64,000 bases of DNA, from positions 15,113,501 to 15,177,500 of the forward strand of contig CM060841.1 of assembly GCA_030762175.1 (NCBI GenBank). Reading direction: 5' to 3'. The notes below the pieces were generated by a model. That model had not been told where the DNA came from and did no database searches. It saw nothing but the letters and a program-made list of their open reading frames with translations. Both the position numbers and the translations under genes were made by a program. Of this stretch, positions 34,514-46,127 are shown one piece after another (the first letter of the stretch is position 1; each line of letters opens with the position of its first letter). This DNA comes from Metallyticus violacea (Eukaryota; Arthropoda; Insecta; Mantodea; Metallyticidae).

Positions 34514-34804
34514 GTCGGTCCTGGTGGTGTAGTGGTGTGTACTTGCCTCCTAAACCCAAGATCGCGAGTTCGAACCCGGCCAGGATTGATGGAATTTTTC
34601 GGGCGTAAAAATACTAAGTATGGCTTCCTTCGGAAGAGAAGTAAAGCCGTGGGTCCCGTGTCGTACATTTACGGCACGAAAAAGAACCTCAAGCCTGAAA
34701 GAAGAGGTCTCTGAGCAAAATTTGTCGGCCGTTTCACGCCTTGAGTTGAATAGGACGCTGATGACCTGAGATGTTAAAGAGCGTCCATAAATAAATCAAT
34801 CAAT
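34514..34804 (+). mobile_element. SINE-B, full length, with 10-bp TSD
   Basis: Starts GTCGGTCCTGGTGG, with A box GGTGTAGTGGTGTG, B box AGTTCGAACCCGG, body GGCGTAAAAATACTAAGTA and tail AGAGCGTCCATAAATAAATC. The direct repeat ATCATAATAT is present at 34501-34510 and 34811-34820, close to both ends. The copy is well preserved. Confidence 0.92.
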
Positions 34805-34970
34805 CAAAAAATCATAATATAACATGAAACATACAAATTGTTATATGATTATAACAACATATTCTTGTATTTAGCACTCCTGTTCAAGTTTCAAAAGTTC
34901 CTCAAAGATATTATTCTCTTTTTCAGTTATTTCACAAAATTTCAATATTACCTTTTACTAAATATTGTTT

Positions 34971-35831
34971 TTATATTTTGATGTGCCCACTCTTGGCCTT
35001 AGTTACAATTATCATTAGTTTAGATATAGGGCAAATGAACTTCTTACACATTTCACTAATTTTCGGGTCATGAAACTCCACTTTTATCGGAGCACATATC
35101 ATCTTCTGTTTGGTGGTGCACTATTTTGCTGGTCTGTTTTTTGACAATCGATCAAAATTCTCTATAGGGTTGAGATCTTGTGAATTTCCAAATCATCCAA
35201 ACACTGAAAATCATTTTTCGTCTTTAGCGTTCTTTGATGGGGCAATGTCTAGCAGGAAAAGTATTCAGTATTCAGCCCTGTGCCAATCTCCACTCTTTTC
35301 TCTAAAATTGGGATATATTTGTCGCTGTTCATCGTTCCATCAACAGGAAAAAAATATTTAGTGTCAGTGAATGCAAAACCACTGTCCTAAAAATCTTCTT
35401 TAGTGCACTTAAAAATTACATCTTCAGAAAATTAGACCATTCTCCACTCTTCTTGTGTACATTTCTGATATTTTATAGATTTGGCAATATATTTTTCTTC
35501 ATACAATACATCAATAGCTATTTTCTAGCCGACTTTCGAGCTTTCCCTCTAGTTTCTAGAAGTTACCCACTAACTATTGAAGCTTCGATTTTCATGCCCG
35601 CAGCTCCCAATTTTTTTAAAATCAAAACTGTTCTTTTCAGAATTAATTTTGTTAATTCTGATAGGCATTATCTTCTTGGAATTTTTACACTTTTGGCCAC
35701 ATCTTCCCTTCCTTTGAGGCGAAGGTGACCAATCTCATTTACATACATTCAGCTGCTATCTGTCTCTGAATCATAGTACTCAAATCATGCAGAGCTATGA
35801 CTTTATTTCTCTTCTTAGTTGTGGTATCCAT
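34971..35831 (-). pseudogene. Tc1-like (DD34E) transposase, multiply broken
   Basis: The best recognised single transposase outside the mariner group. From an ATG at 35829-35831 the minus strand reads MDTTTKKRNKVIALHDLSTM and IQRQIAAEC, a Tc1-type DNA-binding start. Then come KKLGAAGMKIEASIV, a HKKSGEWS segment, VDGTMNSDKYIPILEKRVE, and a NPIEN block holding the terminal catalytic Glu. It ends TKAKSGHIKI then stop at 34971, like the KGGHTKY end of Tc1 proteins. Many frameshifts and stops occur, including TAA after AAECM. Length is about 285 codons against about 340 usual. No terminal repeats were identified. Confidence 0.78.
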
Positions 35832-36757
35832 TATGAATATAAATATGCTTGCTAAATAAAATGTTAAAACAGCTAGAAACACAAGAAAACTGCCTAACTC
35901 TTATTACGAAAATAAAAATCAATAACTACAATTAACTATATCAACAATCGGTATCAATAATGCAATTTAGAATTGGCGTGAGTCAGTTATTGTCACTGAA
36001 TAACTTTTAAATCTAAATTTATACTAATTCGACAAGATTTTAAATAACTTATCTTAGGACTATCTAAACATATTTAAGAATTTAGTAAAAATATTTGCAA
36101 AGAGCACATTTAATTATATATTTATTATATTGTGTTATTTAGTACAGATAATTTTGTCCTGTATGTAACTAGGTAACTAGGCAAACTGCATTTTGCAGTC
36201 GATGGGAAATGCAGGTATTCTCAAGTGCCCCTCCGCATTCACCAGGGGGTTATAAAGAAGTTTATCTTTATCTACTGTGTACATATTGTTACAGAACTAG
36301 CTTTGTTTTTTCTTTCTTTTGCATGTAATGCCTTGTGTTTACCATTTCATATTAATTTATGTTCAATAAAGTAGATTCTTATAGTAATTTGTGATTTAAT
36401 TTCAATTTAAATAATTAGGATTTACGTTAACAAATATCACAAAATAAGCTTCCGTATTTCTCCCTTTCGTGTTAAAAAGGAAGAAAAAAAGTACATTTTC
36501 ATGGGCCAGTATCAAAACCTCAGATCTTCACCGCGCGCACAGTGCAACGCGAATCAGAACACGCAGCCAAGATCGATACGTCACAGGGGGCAGTGTTTAC
36601 AAGAGAGTTTGGGATTGTATAACTTCCCAATCCTCAGGATGAGAATACTCACTCTGTGTATGTAACACAATATTTTCATTTCAGATCTGAATAACTACCT
36701 AATAAAATTAATTTCATTTGAACAAACAAACACGTCGATTTAGATATTGAGATTGCA
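35832..36757. other. AT-rich non-coding interval
   Basis: Contains possible 5' flank of the Tc1-like element and, near 36170-36290, a stretch ending TTTATCTTTATCTAC that may be another decayed LINE tail. Nothing firm. Confidence 0.45.
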
Positions 36758-37048
36758 TGTCGATCCTGGTGGTATAGTGGTTACCATACTTGCCTCCTAC
36801 ACCCAAGAACGCGGGTTCGAGCCCGGCCAGGGCCCATGGATTTTTTCGGGCGTAAAAATCCTAAGTATGGCTTCCTTCGGAAGGGAAGTTAAGCCGTGGG
36901 TCCCGTGTCGTACATTTACGGCATGATAAAGATCCTCAAGTCTGAAAGAGAGGCCTCTGAGCAAAATTTGTCGGCCGTTTCACGCCCTGAGTTGAATGGG
37001 ACGCTGATGACCTGAGCTGTTAAAGAGCGTCCATAAATAAATCAATCG

Positions 37049-37088
<40 letters not shown>
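36758..37088 (+). mobile_element. SINE-B with microsatellite tail and 13-bp TSD
   Basis: Full-length SINE-B: CGATCCTGGTGGTATAGTGG, B box GGGTTCGAGCCCGGCC, body through GACGCTGATGACCTGAGC, end AGCGTCCATAAATAAATC. The perfect repeat ATATTGAGATTGC at 36744-36756 and 37089-37101 brackets it. The (CA)n and (TA)n stretch at 37050-37088 lies inside these repeats, so it is part of the SINE tail. This is one of the best preserved SINE copies here. Confidence 0.94.

Positions 37089-37090
<2 letters not shown>
37050..37090 (+). repeat. (CA)n-(TA)n microsatellite in the SINE tail
   Basis: About fifteen CA units followed by about five TA units at the end of the SINE-B. Confidence 0.95.
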
Positions 37091-37092
<2 letters not shown>

Positions 37093-37424
37093 TGAGATTG
37101 CTTTTTAAATTGTGCTCCCTGAACTTCCCATTTCACTTGAAATTTCTAACAGAAACCTTACCTTATGACACAATTTAAAGTTATTAAACTTTTATCACAT
37201 ATTTTGTTTTCTACCATTGCCGACAACCTGAATTGTTATTGTTGTTAGAATTTATACATAATAAACCACAAAACTATTGAGTACTTAATATAATATTTGC
37301 ATTTTGACAATAAAATGTTTCAAAATAGTGTGTACCCTACAAGAAAGAACAGAATTTAAGTATATTACAGCAGTTAAGAAATAGGCTATATTATTAATAA
37401 TATTAATAATTTAGTTCTGCAGGT

Positions 37425-37690
37425 GGTACAGCTCCGCTGGTACGGACATGTGACGAGAAGCACATCACATAGGAAGGTGCCCACGGATAAAATGAGAAAA
37501 CAATATAGAGGATGCGCTTGCTATAGGAAGAATGAATGACCTTGAGGGAAGCCAGAAGGAAAGCACAGAACAGAACGATACGGAAAGCTCTTTGGAAAAC
37601 CTCTACACCGCAACGTAGATGAGGTCTCGAAGAAGAAGAAGAAGAAGAAGAAGAAGAACAAGAACAAGAAGAAGAAGAAAAGGAAGAATA
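37425..37690 (+). mobile_element. non-LTR retrotransposon 3' end with (GAA)n tail
   Basis: The frame reads VQLRWYGHVTRSTSHRKVP then TDKMRKQYRGCA, the conserved RWYGHV-R ... KVP stretch near the C-terminus of a common class of LINE reverse transcriptases. It degenerates through a stop near 37540 and ends in a GAA/GAAC/AGG purine tail at about 37628-37685. Strongly 5'-truncated. The exact clade is not determined. Confidence 0.7.
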
Positions 37691-38018
37691 TTAATAACTG
37701 TAATATTACCGAAAATATCTGTTTTCATTCTACAACCACCAAACTTATATTTTTACTCTCTCCAAAGTCAAACAATTACGACAATCCAGGTTGCAGGTAA
37801 CCACAGAAAACAAAAACTTTTATAATAATTGCTTCTTTTACTTTAAGTATCATAAGGAAAGGATGGCATTTGAAATTTTAAGGGAGGATTACTGGGAGTG
37901 AGAGGTCGAATCTAAAGTATAATAAACGCTGCTTTTAAAATTTCGCTTCAGTATCCAAATTGAGATACTTTTGTTAAATAAATTTTATTTTACATACATA
38001 GTTATTCAGATTGGTTAT

Positions 38019-38286
38019 TTACGAGTGGCCGAGGTCGTTAAGGCGCGAACTCGTGAGCGGAAGGTCTGGGGCTCGAATTCCGCCAGGACCGTCCACACTG
38101 ACTGAGGTTTTTTCCAGATTGTCCTCAGTCATAAATAGCAATGCTGGGGAGGTACTCTAAAATTAGACCTGGAAAGATTCCTTCCTTAAAAATAAATCCT
38201 TTCTCAATATATCATTTCATCTCATGTATCATCAGTGTCCATTGCCTGTGGTGCCTCTGCAGCAAAAACCGGCGTTAAACATTATT
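38019..38286 (+). mobile_element. SINE-A, near full length
   Basis: Head ACGAGTGGCCGAGGTCGTTA, B box GGGGCTCGAATTCCGCC, body TGAGGTTTTTTCCAG and ATCATCAGTGTCCATTGC, end CGTTAAACATTATTCAATC. Small deletions occur in the CTCATAAATGG region. No firm TSD, although TTATTCA occurs on both sides. Confidence 0.9.
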
Positions 38287-39355
38287 CAATCATTTCATAT
38301 TTTCAAGTTTTGGAATAAAACCTTTAGGTGTATCCTATATCTGATACTCAGATTTTATTGATTTCTTTCCTTTCCTATTGAAATCAGAAGTAGAAAAGAA
38401 TGATTGAACACGAAACTCTCAATATTTTGTCCAGTGCTGTACCTGAACATAGTTTATTTGCAAATTACTGAAATATGGGTTAAATGTCCAGCTGGTTAAG
38501 TTTAATGGACATCCTCCATTAAATAATAAACGAACGTTAATCACGATGGACAGAAGTTTTAATAAGTGAAACGCAGAAAAAATGTCCGCAACAAAGTACA
38601 ATTTGGAACTGGTCATACTTATGTCTACTCTCTGTAATAGAAGATAAAGGTGCATAAAACAGCGCTAATTTCTTCCTGTAACAATTGATAAATACAACTT
38701 TTAATATAAGAAGCACACTAGTTTGTTATTAAAGTAACTTAGTAATGCTGTTAGGTTGGAGATTTCAGAATATTGAAATGCAACCACTTAAAGCAATTAC
38801 AAAATTACCAGGAAAAATGGCGGAGTAGCGCAGTTTAGCGAATATTACAATACTATCCATTTAGAAAGCCCCGGCCTGTAGCGTCAAGCAAATAATTCAA
38901 AGGTTTGTGTTCAAAAATTATTCATGGTTTATGTTCTGCAAAGTAGAAGGGTACTCCTTACAATTACCACCATCAACTGTACTGCATTTCATTACATGAG
39001 AGTCCTTCCACCCCACAGAAATCACACAATTCTTCATTCTGAGTCCCTCATCAGTAGATAACTGCACGTAGCTAGTGCGTGCTGATCAAGGTTCGAACGC
39101 TTGTTTGCTCTCATTAACGAAGAGAACATGTGCACCGACGAAAGTTAATGATGTCACGGTAGTTTTGCTTGAGCTTGCGTTATGCGAGTGTTTGAGAGGT
39201 CCATGCTACCCATGCATAACCCAGAAGCATATTTGCAGTGAATATTGAAGCAGGAATTCCTATTCTAATATTAATGCATTTGATTTCAGGAATTGTTTAA
39301 GAAGGTCAAGAATGACTCTATAATCAATGGTATCAACATTACCATTATGATCAAT
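38287..39355. other. non-coding interval
   Basis: No gene or repeat recognised. About 38990-39250 is somewhat GC-richer, without identifiable content. Confidence 0.5.
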
Positions 39356-39364
39356 ATTTTAATA

Positions 39365-39661
39365 ATTTTTTTGATTGATTTATTTACGGACGCTCTTTAA
39401 CATCTCAGGTCATCAGCGTCCCATTCAACTCAGGGCGTGAAACGGCCGGCAAATTTTGCTCAGGGGCCTCTCTTTCAGGCTTGAGGTTCTTTATCATGCC
39501 GTAAATGTACGACACGGGACCCACGGCTTTACTTCCCTTCCGAAGGAAGCCATGATTAGGATTTTTACGCCCGAAAAAATCCATCGCTCCTGGCCGGGTT
39601 CGAACCCGCGATCTTGGATTTAGAAGTCAAGTGTGGTAACGACTACACCACCAGGACCGAC
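39365..39661 (-). mobile_element. SINE-B, full length, with 9-bp TSD
   Basis: Minus orientation: tail TTGATTGATTTATTTACGG at the left, head CACCACCAGGACCGAC at the right, complete middle. The direct repeat ATTTTAATA is at 39356-39364 and 39662-39670. The B box reads GGGTTCGAACCCGCG on the complementary arrangement. Well preserved, so useful as a reference for the family. Confidence 0.93.
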
Positions 39662-39694
39662 ATTTTAATATTGTAATTGATAGTATGTATATAT

Positions 39695-39980
39695 GACCCC
39701 CTCCTTGGTCTAGTGGTTAGCGTTGCTGACTGCTGCCCGGAATGCCCGGGTATCTACTTAGGAATTTTTCTAAGATAGGGAGGTCTGGAACATGGTCCAC
39801 CCAGCCTTGTGAGGACAATTGGGAAGTTGCCTGATAGAGAGGAAGCGATGTCATATGTCCCCTGCAATACTGCAATCTACTAATGAAATCATGTGATAGA
39901 GGTAGAAGACGCAGTGATCGTCGCAGTAAGGCTCAAACCCATGTGGGCTGTAAAATGGCTTCACAAAGAGTGACATATAT
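39695..39980 (+). mobile_element. SINE-C, tRNA-derived
   Basis: A third SINE family. The head CCTTGGTCTAGTGGTTAGCG is a good A-box-type tRNA sequence. The B-box region (GCCCGGGTATC) is eroded, but the sister copy at 46128 keeps GGTTCGATTCCC. The body has GGAATTTTTCTAAGATAGGG, GTGAGGACAATTGGG, TTGCCTGATAGAGAGG and ends near CAAAGAGTGAC. It starts about 25 bp after the TSD of the SINE-B on its left. Confidence 0.82.
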
Positions 39981-40989
39981 GTTGACTAATAATTAGTATT
40001 CAAGTTATTTTTCTATAATACCATGATTGATAGTGCATTTATATACCTTTGTTATATCTGTGAAAGTACGGACTTGCTAACCTTCGGATGCCTGTAGAAT
40101 ATCTTAGAGCAATGTGATTTGCCTCTCAAGGCTCTCTGCTTTTGTCTCTTCTTCCCATTGTCAGCCATCAATAAACGGTTGCAGACATCAGGCCGAAAAT
40201 GCTTTTACTGCCTCGACATGAAAAACCAGGAAATATGATTTCAATCGGTAACGGTGCTTGTCATCAAAAGAAACTCCGCATGCGGAAACAGGCCTAGTAA
40301 AAGAAACCAAAATTATTGCTGCTTCCGATAGATTGAAAGGGATGCCGCTTGTATATGGCCGAAGCGGCTTTATCGTAGAGACTTAGCACGCGGATCTAAA
40401 GTTAAAAGGGTAACAGAATCTGTCATAACCACACCGCATGTATGTGGCAGATATTTCCTTTTTCGTAAAAGCCCGAACGTGGGAACATTGATTATAGCTG
40501 GTTCAACAATAAACATCTTTCAAAACCTAACGAATAGAAGCGAGCATGTGATATAAAAGATATCTAGTGTGATTCAATAGGAAACTAGAAGTGAACAAAG
40601 TTCAATAATATTTAAGGAAGTAAATTTTCGCGGAGGCGGAGCTTAATCCTTTATTGGATTTTATATCATGTTTAAGAAGTAAGTTTTTGAATATAGAGGA
40701 ACTGTACACTAATATTACATTAATCGAGTTGTTGCGGCTGATTCAGTAGAGTACAAGTGACGCCGTAAGGTTATAACCGCCCATTTAATATTACTATAAA
40801 GTCTTTACGGCAAAGCGATTAGTGTTATCATAAAGTGTTATGGGAGAGTTGGAGAGGGGGTGTGGGTAAATGGAAGGGGGTCAAGAGTAAGGGTTCTATT
40901 TACGTTTATGTATTTGTATAAAAAATATTCATAGAAAACATGTGATGTAAGTATATCGATGTTTGAATGTTGTAGGTCTGTATGTATGT

Positions 40990-40991
<2 letters not shown>
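39981..40991. other. non-coding interval
   Basis: About 40100-40450 is GC-richer than average, but I see no recognisable product on either strand. Confidence 0.5.

Positions 40992-41037
<46 letters not shown>
40992..41037 (+). repeat. (GT)23 microsatellite
   Basis: About 46 bp of perfect GT repeats, flanked by ATGTATGTA-type degenerate units. A minus-strand open frame through it contains only a His-Thr run from the repeat and is not a gene. Confidence 0.97.
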
Positions 41038-41040
<3 letters not shown>

Positions 41041-41603
41041 AATGAATGACCATTTTGATTGTTACAAGGACGATATTAGCATGTATGGCTGTAAGGCCGC
41101 ATGCGAAAGTTGTACTTACTGGAATATATTTTAAAATTGGCACAATAAAAAGTTCAATAATACTACTACATTTCTATGACAGATTAATGACAAGTATTGT
41201 CACATGTGCTAGAAAATGGATGTGTCACCGCAACCCTCACAACTCAAAACAACGCCCATCCCTGCTACGACTGTTAAACGCAGTCAGTTTTAGCGTAAAG
41301 TAATGTCTGTTAGAATTGCGATAGTATAATTCGCTTTGCTTTGGAATCAAATGGGCGTGCTGTTAATGCTGCTTTATTCGCAGCAACTAGAGCGACTTTA
41401 TGCAGTTTTGATTCAGAGGAATCCGGCACCGTTAATCGAAAGCGAGTTCTCTCGTAACAATGCACATCGATCAAATCTGGAAAAAGATCCAGATAACAGA
41501 TGGAGTTGAACTGCTACCATATCCAGTCAACGTGAACCCCGATTTGTGTCTTCGGGTGTGTTTTCTTTTATGTCAGAAATTTACAAAATATCGAAGTAAA
41601 GTG

Positions 41604-41625
41604 AAAAAAAAAAAAAAAAAAAAAA
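41604..41625 (+). repeat. 22-bp poly-A run
   Basis: Uninterrupted A22. It could be the tail of a retroposed sequence on its left (about 41460-41603), but no such body or TSD is recognised. Confidence 0.9.
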
Positions 41626-41689
41626 GGATCCGAAAAATGTTCCTACGAAAGAGCAAGTTTGGTATCGCTGATGACTGCAACGTTGCTCA

Positions 41690-42427
41690 AGGGCAAAGAA
41701 TTTTACTAATATATATAATTATTCATATATTTTCTCTCCTTATCTATGGTCTCGTTTTCAAAACCTCTCTTCCTCTCATAATCTTACCACACGTTCTGAA
41801 TCCCAGCACGTGCTATCATTACATTGTACTGAACATCACTTTACTCATCACCACTGCCCGTCTCTGGAATGCATTGCGACGGGATGTCAGAGACTGTCGA
41901 ACTTTAGGAACATTCCATAAGAAATTGTTTAATATTATCAGAAATAATCGATTACCCTAGATTCAGATTCCTTTTGTTACAAAGCATGTATTTATTTGTT
42001 TTACTTGCTATAGAATTATTAATTCTATTATTTTATTACATCATAAATGTTCCTATCTCCTTCATAGTATTGTTAGGCTTTTTTAATTTCATGTTTTGCT
42101 TGTACCTTTATTTCAGGAGTTACGTAAGTTGATATATGCACTAATTGTTATTGATGTGCTTATTATTGTTATTTTATTTTCTTATTTTTTCTTCTTCTTA
42201 AGTTAAGTTATTTTCCATTTTGCATTATCAATATTTAAGTATTAGCATACATTTATTTATATACATAATGTTTTACATTGTTTATATGTGTACGAGTATT
42301 GAGAAGTTTACTGTCAATGTTATGATTGTAATATTGTCGCTATAACTTCATGTAATTATTATTAGATTGGTAGAGCGGAAGAGAAGGCCTAATAGCCTTA
42401 GATCTACCCGAATAAATAAATAAATAG
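41690..42427 (+). mobile_element. non-LTR retrotransposon 3' end, CR1/jockey-like C-terminus, with AATA tail
   Basis: The frame at 41836-41958 reads ITTARLWNALRRDVRDCRTL then GTFHKKLFNII, the R-LWN-LP-D-R---LG-FK-KL block that ends many CR1/jockey-type reverse transcriptases. A 3' untranslated part of about 460 bp follows and ends with TTGGTAGAGCGGAAGAGAAG, GCCTAATAGCCTT, ATCTACCC and (AATA)n at 42411-42427. The last 150 bp recur at 58255-58406. The element is heavily 5'-truncated and the reading frame upstream of ITTARLWN is eroded. Confidence 0.75.
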
Positions 42428-43861
42428 GGCGGATATGAAGACAAATTATTTACAGTGCTGGATTTCTCTGTAGCTACAAGTTCACAAGGCGTCTATAACG
42501 ACATATCATAAGAGGGAAGGGTTTTGAAGTATGCTACCTATAGGAACCCATAACACATGGAAACGTTTATCACTAAAGCTCTATAATATTTACATATTAT
42601 AAAATCTAAAAATGGCTGTTGCTTTATCTTCAGTTATTTCCAGACTGTGAAGAAACTCCTGCAAAAAATGTTATGGATTCTCTATAAGTTATCTTCAGCT
42701 TCTTTTATTATATTATATCAAAATAGTACAAATTAGGCAAAAAAACACTAACAGCTGGTAGAGTTAGTGGATTTTTTTTTTTTGAGAAAATGCAGATATA
42801 ATTCGATAGCCTGCCAATAGAAAGCCGTGAGAAAACATTGGTGCAAAATGTTTTTAGATGAATTCACTGTAAACTCTGAAAAATTATATCTCTCATAACT
42901 TGCGCTAAAATCAAAATCGGGGGCAAAGGAGATGACTGTAGCCCGGGGAATTAATGGAGAATTGAAGCTTTGCTGCATGACATTCCCAGGAGGAAAGCTC
43001 CCCAGACTAGAGACCGTACTTCAGTCTTTGTTTGGTTAGAGAGACAGAGAGCGACAATGATAGATGCAAAGACTCATGCATATTTATAGGACCTTATGGG
43101 CATCAATACCGACCTTCATTGGGAAATGGCAGATCTTTGGCTTTTTAGCCACCAGAACAAAAGCGGAAAAGAAAAGACAACAGTCCAAACGAATTTAGTT
43201 GGTGTATGTAAATATAACCATTTCGCGCCTTCAATTGGAAAAAAAAAGTTGACAAAAGAGACTTTTACCCCAAATTTAAAAATTATATTATATTGATTCT
43301 GTAAAACGTAAATGTCCATAAAGTCTCCATATACTTTAAATATAGCCGGAGATACGTAAAAACTGAATTTCTTGTACTGGATACTTTATATTCCATAGTT
43401 TTATCAATAAAATACAAACTTTTCATTTTATTATCTTGAGAGTATTAGTACATCAAACAAATATATCTCAATTTCCTTACTCACCGGTTGGAATGTTCAG
43501 TAAAATAAGTTCATGAAATGAGATAAAAATGTTTAGTTATATTGCCAGGTTTGCGAGATTTTCCACCGTTACACAAACGTAGCAAATGGAGTAGTTTATC
43601 ATTCACAGGATCCAATTGAAAATGGTTCCAAAATTCAATCATATTGTCCGAAAAATATTTGCCATAATGTGCACCATCCTCTATGCCTGAAAATAACAGC
43701 TAGGTAGAAATCAGCTTTCATTAAGACGCTTAAGTTCGACATTGTTACAATAAACTACTTGTGATAGTTTAGTTCAACTATTCATGATATGTTCACCAAA
43801 AGTCTTATTTATTATGGGTGAGATTCAAACTCAGAACTGACATTATTTTGTAGGCAGAGCG
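42428..43861. other. AT-rich non-coding interval
   Basis: No gene or repeat recognised. Opposing short open frames near 43100-43320 lack motifs. Confidence 0.5.
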
Positions 43862-43888
43862 TTTTTTTTTTTTTTTTTTTTTTTTTTT
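43862..43888 (+). repeat. 27-bp poly-T run at a SINE-A end
   Basis: T27 directly adjoins the tail end of the minus-strand SINE-A at 43889, so it is the expanded A-rich tail of that insertion. Confidence 0.9.
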
Positions 43889-44099
43889 AATGTTTTTAAC
43901 GCTCATTTTTAGTACTGAGGCACCACAGGCAGTGACACTGGTAATACATGAAATGTAATGATAAATTGGGAAAGGATTATTTTTTAAGGAAAGAAACCTG
44001 GAAAAAACCTCAGTCAGGGAGAACGGTCCTGGTGAGATTCGAATTCCAGGCCGTCCGCTCACGAATCAGTGCCTTAACGACCTCGGCCTCCCGTAGCTG
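43889..44099 (-). mobile_element. SINE-A with internal deletion
   Basis: Head GACCTCGGCCTCCCGTAGC and B box GAGATTCGAATTCCAGG are at the right, tail GTTTTTAACGCTC at the left. About 60 bp between AAGGAAAGAAAC and CTGGAAAAAACC are missing, including the CTTAGGCCTGG and CATTTGCCATTTATGAGG parts. The two junction sides share AAACCTGGAA-like sequence, suggesting microhomology deletion. Confidence 0.88.
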
Positions 44100-44284
44100 T
44101 ATAGGGAGAGTGAGGGACACACTTCACATCGATTTTTTTCAGCAACAATATTTGCGATGTGGTCTTGCAGAGTTTTCAAGGCATATCTACAGTATTGCCC
44201 AGTTACAGTTATTTGTGCAGGTATGGCATGCTAGTAAAGCTTCCTTCATTATCAAATAAATAGATGACCGTAGGTTTACTAGTA

Positions 44285-44640
44285 GAAGGAACCACTTTTT
44301 TTTGGAGGGGGGAGGTTTGGTGATGATGAAGATTTCCATACACAGCTTTGCTCTCAGTATGAAACGATACAGCCAAGCTTCATCAACTTTGAAACTTACA
44401 TCATCTTCGACTTCATGCAAACTTGCAGGTGAACGTTCTTTTGTTCGGGAATCAGCAGTATTGGAACCCAACGTGCGCAAACACGACTGATGTGAAAAGT
44501 TTCAGTTACCAACGAGTGTGTGGCTTCCAGTGTAATGTTCAGACTTTCTGAAAGTGACCCTAATGTTATTCGAAGATCCTCTCTCACAATGACAGCAGCG
44601 TTGTTGATGTTTTCGTTAAGAGCACAAACTGGAGCGCTAG
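44285..44640 (-). pseudogene. transposase remnant of a third mariner family
   Basis: Minus-strand frames give NENINNAAVIVREDLRITLG then SLSESLNITLEATHSLVTET and FHISRVCARWVPILL, that is, a TPENI/REDRRIT linker and helix-turn-helix followed by the SRV-ARWVP-LL motif of mariner proteins. Downstream in another frame is VDEAWLYRF, carrying the first catalytic Asp, and a MEIFIITKPP segment like the usual W-SS-P motif. The rest of the catalytic domain is missing. It differs from the mariner families at 1249 and 13290. Confidence 0.72.
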
Positions 44641-46127
44641 ACCTACCTTGCTTTGATATTGTTTACCTCCCTATTTAAACATTTTAAAACATCTTCCATC
44701 TATGCTATAGGAACGAAAAAAAAAAATAATAACTCTCCCCGTGGGTCTCGTGTGACACTGCATCAGTTGAAGATTTGTTGAGACGAAAGCAGAATTTCAC
44801 ATTGTTCGTTGCATTTTACTGTAGTTGGAACTGAACGTGTTTCAACTTGCACACAACCCACAGGAGTGAACCGGAAGTGACAGCAATGAAATTGGTACTA
44901 CGTGTACTATACATTAAGCTAATAAAAGTTTTCAAATTAGCGCGAGAAATTACGCTTGTAAAAGAAATTAGGATAATTTTTAATATCAGTCCTCGAATGC
45001 AAATAACAGGTATGCTTTAGAAAGTTATATTAAATAAATTATTTGAAAAAAAATGTCTTGATATTTCAAAGTAATGTTTAAGACAGATGTATCAGTATAA
45101 AAAATAAGTATTTTGCCAATTGCATGCCCACTTATGATCGAGGCTCAGTTCTGATTGCCCCTCACATATTTAATAATTATTTACTCGAGTCATGAGATAT
45201 AAAAGATTACATGACTTCTTATTCATGACAGTCTTTCATAGCCATTTAGAGCCACACAACTTTCCTGGGCCTTCTATTCTTTAAGGTAGAAAGGGGTTTA
45301 CTTTTCGTCCTACAGTTAAAAATAATAACTATCAACAAGTTTCTCCACACTAATTCATTTTATTACGATGTTCACACTGTTATTTTTAATGATATTGTCT
45401 AAAAACCACTTTTGCACTCATTAATGAGCTCGATTTAGAGTTGACTTTATCTATATAACAGAGTATTTTTTACTTCGTCTTTCGTCTTATGGCACTCTTC
45501 TCCCAGGTAAACTGTGAGAAATGAGAAAATGAAACGGATATTGTATAATGCACATGATTGCGTAGAGTCAGTATTAGATACGCGAGACAACATCTGACAT
45601 CTGACTACTATCTTATTGACAACTACTTCACTAGAAAATATCTTAAAAGTGAATTATACCATCTTAAAAATTGTTTAAAAATATAATGCACCTATTTTTC
45701 TTGGTTCGTTCTTATAATACTCATATAATTATAGAATAAACTAAATAAAAATACTAAGTTTTATTTAATATTATTTTTCATTACAGTGGCGTTTTTATTA
45801 TTAATTACTTACTCAAATATCCGAATTTTAAATGAAGGTGTTTAATTATTAGATATCGTCCTTTAAAATCCAACCTTTCAATTCTATTTTCCTCCCAAAT
45901 AAATAAATCAGTTGAATGAAATCACAATTTCCCACCATCCGAACGCACATACAATGAACTAATAATAAATTTTATTTATCTTTAATGGCAAAAATTAGTG
46001 CAAATGATTTAAGCTCCATAAATAAAGTATAGACTTTTTTTTGTAAAAAAAATAATAATACTATCATAAGTGGTTGTATTTTAAAACTTATGTGTCTCAT
46101 CACTATGATTTTTCTATAGATTTTTCT
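44641..46127. other. AT-rich non-coding interval
   Basis: No feature recognised. Confidence 0.55.

Noticed and set aside
36758..36832. tRNA gene in this and other SINE heads
   Set aside because: A and B boxes are present, but acceptor and anticodon stems do not pair properly, and the sequence continues into a SINE body bounded by TSDs.
40838..41143. 101-codon minus-strand open frame
   Set aside because: Its central part is a His-Thr run read from the (GT)n microsatellite, and the flanks show no motif.
41460..41960. 166-codon open frame as a single host gene
   Set aside because: It crosses a 22-bp poly-A run, coding for lysines, and its C-terminal part is the end of a LINE reverse transcriptase.
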